A stretch of DNA of 13,535 nt from Candidatus Peregrinibacteria bacterium UBA1369 (GTDB lineage: Bacteria > Patescibacteriota > Gracilibacteria > UBA1369): positions 2,720-16,254 of the forward strand of contig DBRL01000012.1 of the NCBI GenBank assembly GCA_002305925.1. Direction: 5' to 3'. Shown here piece by piece: positions 12,508-13,535 of this stretch (position 1 is its first letter; the number at the start of each line of letters is the position of its first letter). The position numbers and the translations under genes were made by a program. The notes below the pieces were generated by a model. That model ran no database searches. It had not been told where the DNA came from and worked only from the letters and a program-made list of their open reading frames with translations.

Positions 12508-13529
12508 CTATTCAGATAGTCATTAAAAGAAACTATTTGAGCGTTTTCTTCGTGTCTGTCTTTCACTTCTACATTTTGTGAACCAAGACGTTTTGAAACC
12601 ACAATTCTGGTGGGAACTCCCAGAAGATCTGCCGTGGCTAATTTTTCGCCATTTGACACATTATCCCGATCGTCAATAACCACATCCTGTCCCTTGCCCT
12701 GCAATTGATGGTAGTAGTCGTCCGCCCGGTCTAGAAGTTCTTTTTCCTTCCCCAGCACGACCATATGAGCATCAAAGGGAGCAACACTTTTGGGCCACTT
12801 GATACCACGTTCATCATGTGAAAGCTCAACAATGGTGCCCATGGTTCTGGACGGTCCGATGCCATAGCAGCCCATTACCGGATGCTGTTCCCGCCCGTCT
12901 CGATCCCGGAATGTTAGGTCAAAAGCAGTGGTAAATCTATTGCCCAATTGAAAAATATTTCCCACCTCTACTCCCCTCTGTTCTATCAATTCAGGACTGT
13001 CACATGATGGGCATGTCTGTTGTTCTCCAATAATTTCCTTGTTTACGGCAACATTGCATTTTCCGCAGCGGTATATAGTATCTTCGCCGATGGGACATAC
13101 CGTTTGAAATTCATGTGAGTATTTACTGAAGTCACCACCAGAAGCGAACGTCAGTACTGTCTGATCACCCAACCCTAAAGTCCTAAAAATCCGGAAATAT
13201 GTTTCGGTAACAATATCATAATAGGCCTGTAGATCCTCCTGACTTTCATGAAAAGAATATGCGTCTTTCATCATAAATTCACGTCCTCTAAGTATACCTG
13301 ATTTTGCCCTGAGCTCATCACGAAATTTGTTGTTCATTTGGTAGAGAGAGACCGGCAGGTCACGGTAGGATTTGATGTACTGTTTTACCAGCGGAGTAAT
13401 TACTTCCTCTGTCGTAGGGTTAAGGACAAAGCCCTGCCCGGACCTGGAATCGACGTGGAATAGTACGTTCATATCGTCTCGTTTTGTCGTCTGCCAGAGT
13501 TCTATTGGTGATATTAGATACACACACAT
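12504..13529 (-). CDS. proS: Proline-tRNA ligase, short form, lacking its N-terminal part
   Basis: Proline-tRNA ligase charges tRNA-Pro. The 341 residues read from the ATG at 13529 contain class II motif 2 (KFRDELRAKSGILRGREFMMKDAYSFH, 68-94), motif 3 (GCYGIGPSRTMG, 220-231) and a C-terminal anticodon-binding domain (about 250-341, beginning APFDAHMVVLG). The large editing insertion of many bacterial enzymes is replaced by a short zinc-ribbon-like segment with C155, C158, C173 and C176. Family members of this type have about 420 residues, and homology here starts abruptly at LISPIELW, about 75-80 residues into the usual protein, so motif 1 is missing. A TAA stop lies directly before the ATG in the same frame, so the gene is either frameshifted, or starts at this internal ATG. 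An (AC)n tract overlaps the ATG. The window ends 6 bases later, so the upstream part cannot be seen. The last codons overlap the AlaRS-like gene start by ATGA. Confidence 0.88.
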   Translation of the reverse strand: MCVYLISPIELWQTTKRDDMNVLFHVDSRSGQGFVLNPTTEEVITPLVKQYIKSYRDLPVSLYQMNNKFRDELRAKSGILRGREFMMKDAYSFHESQEDLQAYYDIVTETYFRIFRTLGLGDQTVLTFASGGDFSKYSHEFQTVCPIGEDTIYRCGKCNVAVNKEIIGEQQTCPSCDSPELIEQRGVEVGNIFQLGNRFTTAFDLTFRDRDGREQHPVMGCYGIGPSRTMGTIVELSHDERGIKWPKSVAPFDAHMVVLGKEKELLDRADDYYHQLQGKGQDVVIDDRDNVSNGEKLATADLLGVPTRIVVSKRLGSQNVEVKDRHEENAQIVSFNDYLNR

Positions 13530-13535
13530 TTAGGA

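Noticed and set aside
1..13535. CRISPR array, tRNA, rRNA or insertion sequence
   Set aside because: No regularly spaced repeats, transposase-like frames, terminal inverted repeats or tRNA-like clover-leaf sequences were seen in the intergenic spaces, which are all under 200 bp.

Overview
The window is a bacterial chromosome segment read with the standard code: TGA and TAG act as stops and no reassignment is needed. Two conserved housekeeping genes, murA (1-1252, minus) and comM/yifB (8576-10276, minus), are clearly GC-rich (for example 35/60 at 1-60 and 41/60 at 8641-8700). The material between and beyond them is AT-richer (19/60 at 1381-1440, 24/60 at 8101-8160, 20/60 at 10921-10980). This suggests one or two acquired accessory blocks next to core genes. 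The organism cannot be named. A proline-tRNA ligase without the large editing insertion, a divergent MurA and sparse Shine-Dalgarno sites fit Patescibacteria (CPR) or a similar reduced lineage, but this is a weak inference.

Region 1 (1-1252) is murA, lacking only its last few codons. Region 2 (1253-1337) is a short divergent intergenic spacer with a good murA promoter and a perfect 8-bp inverted repeat. Region 3 (1338-7582, plus) is a tight five-gene operon: a SpeD-type S-adenosylmethionine decarboxylase, an ABC-F ATPase with an unusual N-terminal extension, a fusion of a GT-A glycosyltransferase to a BpsA-like (DUF43) aminopropyltransferase, an ATP-grasp ligase, and a GT-B glycosyltransferase. 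Gaps are 9 and 10 nt and the other two junctions overlap by 4 and 1 nt. Region 4 (7533-8495, minus) is a class I glutamine amidotransferase-like gene that converges on the operon with a 50-nt antisense overlap. Region 5 is comM, with two Pro/Ser/Thr/Ala-rich inserts. Region 6 (10277-10468) is an AT-rich intergenic stretch with a weak candidate promoter. Region 7 holds an unrecognised gene (10469-11464, plus), then on the minus strand an alanyl-tRNA-synthetase-like paralogue (11461-12507), coupled by an ATGA overlap to a proline-tRNA ligase (12504-13529) whose reading frame is closed by a stop just before its first ATG.

The most interesting part is region 3. SpeD makes decarboxylated S-adenosylmethionine, the aminopropyl donor. 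The third gene carries what looks like a complete BpsA-type aminopropyl-acceptor module (winged helix, GDDD motif, DPPYT, NF.(E/Q)Y) fused behind a glycosyltransferase domain. With an ATP-grasp ligase, a second glycosyltransferase, a Cys-His-Glu amidotransferase-type enzyme and an ABC-F factor (a family that includes ribosome-protection proteins), the operon reads as a pathway that builds an aminopropylated, glycosylated small molecule or envelope glycoconjugate. The product is unknown, and the assignment of a pathway is inference from motifs and gene order.
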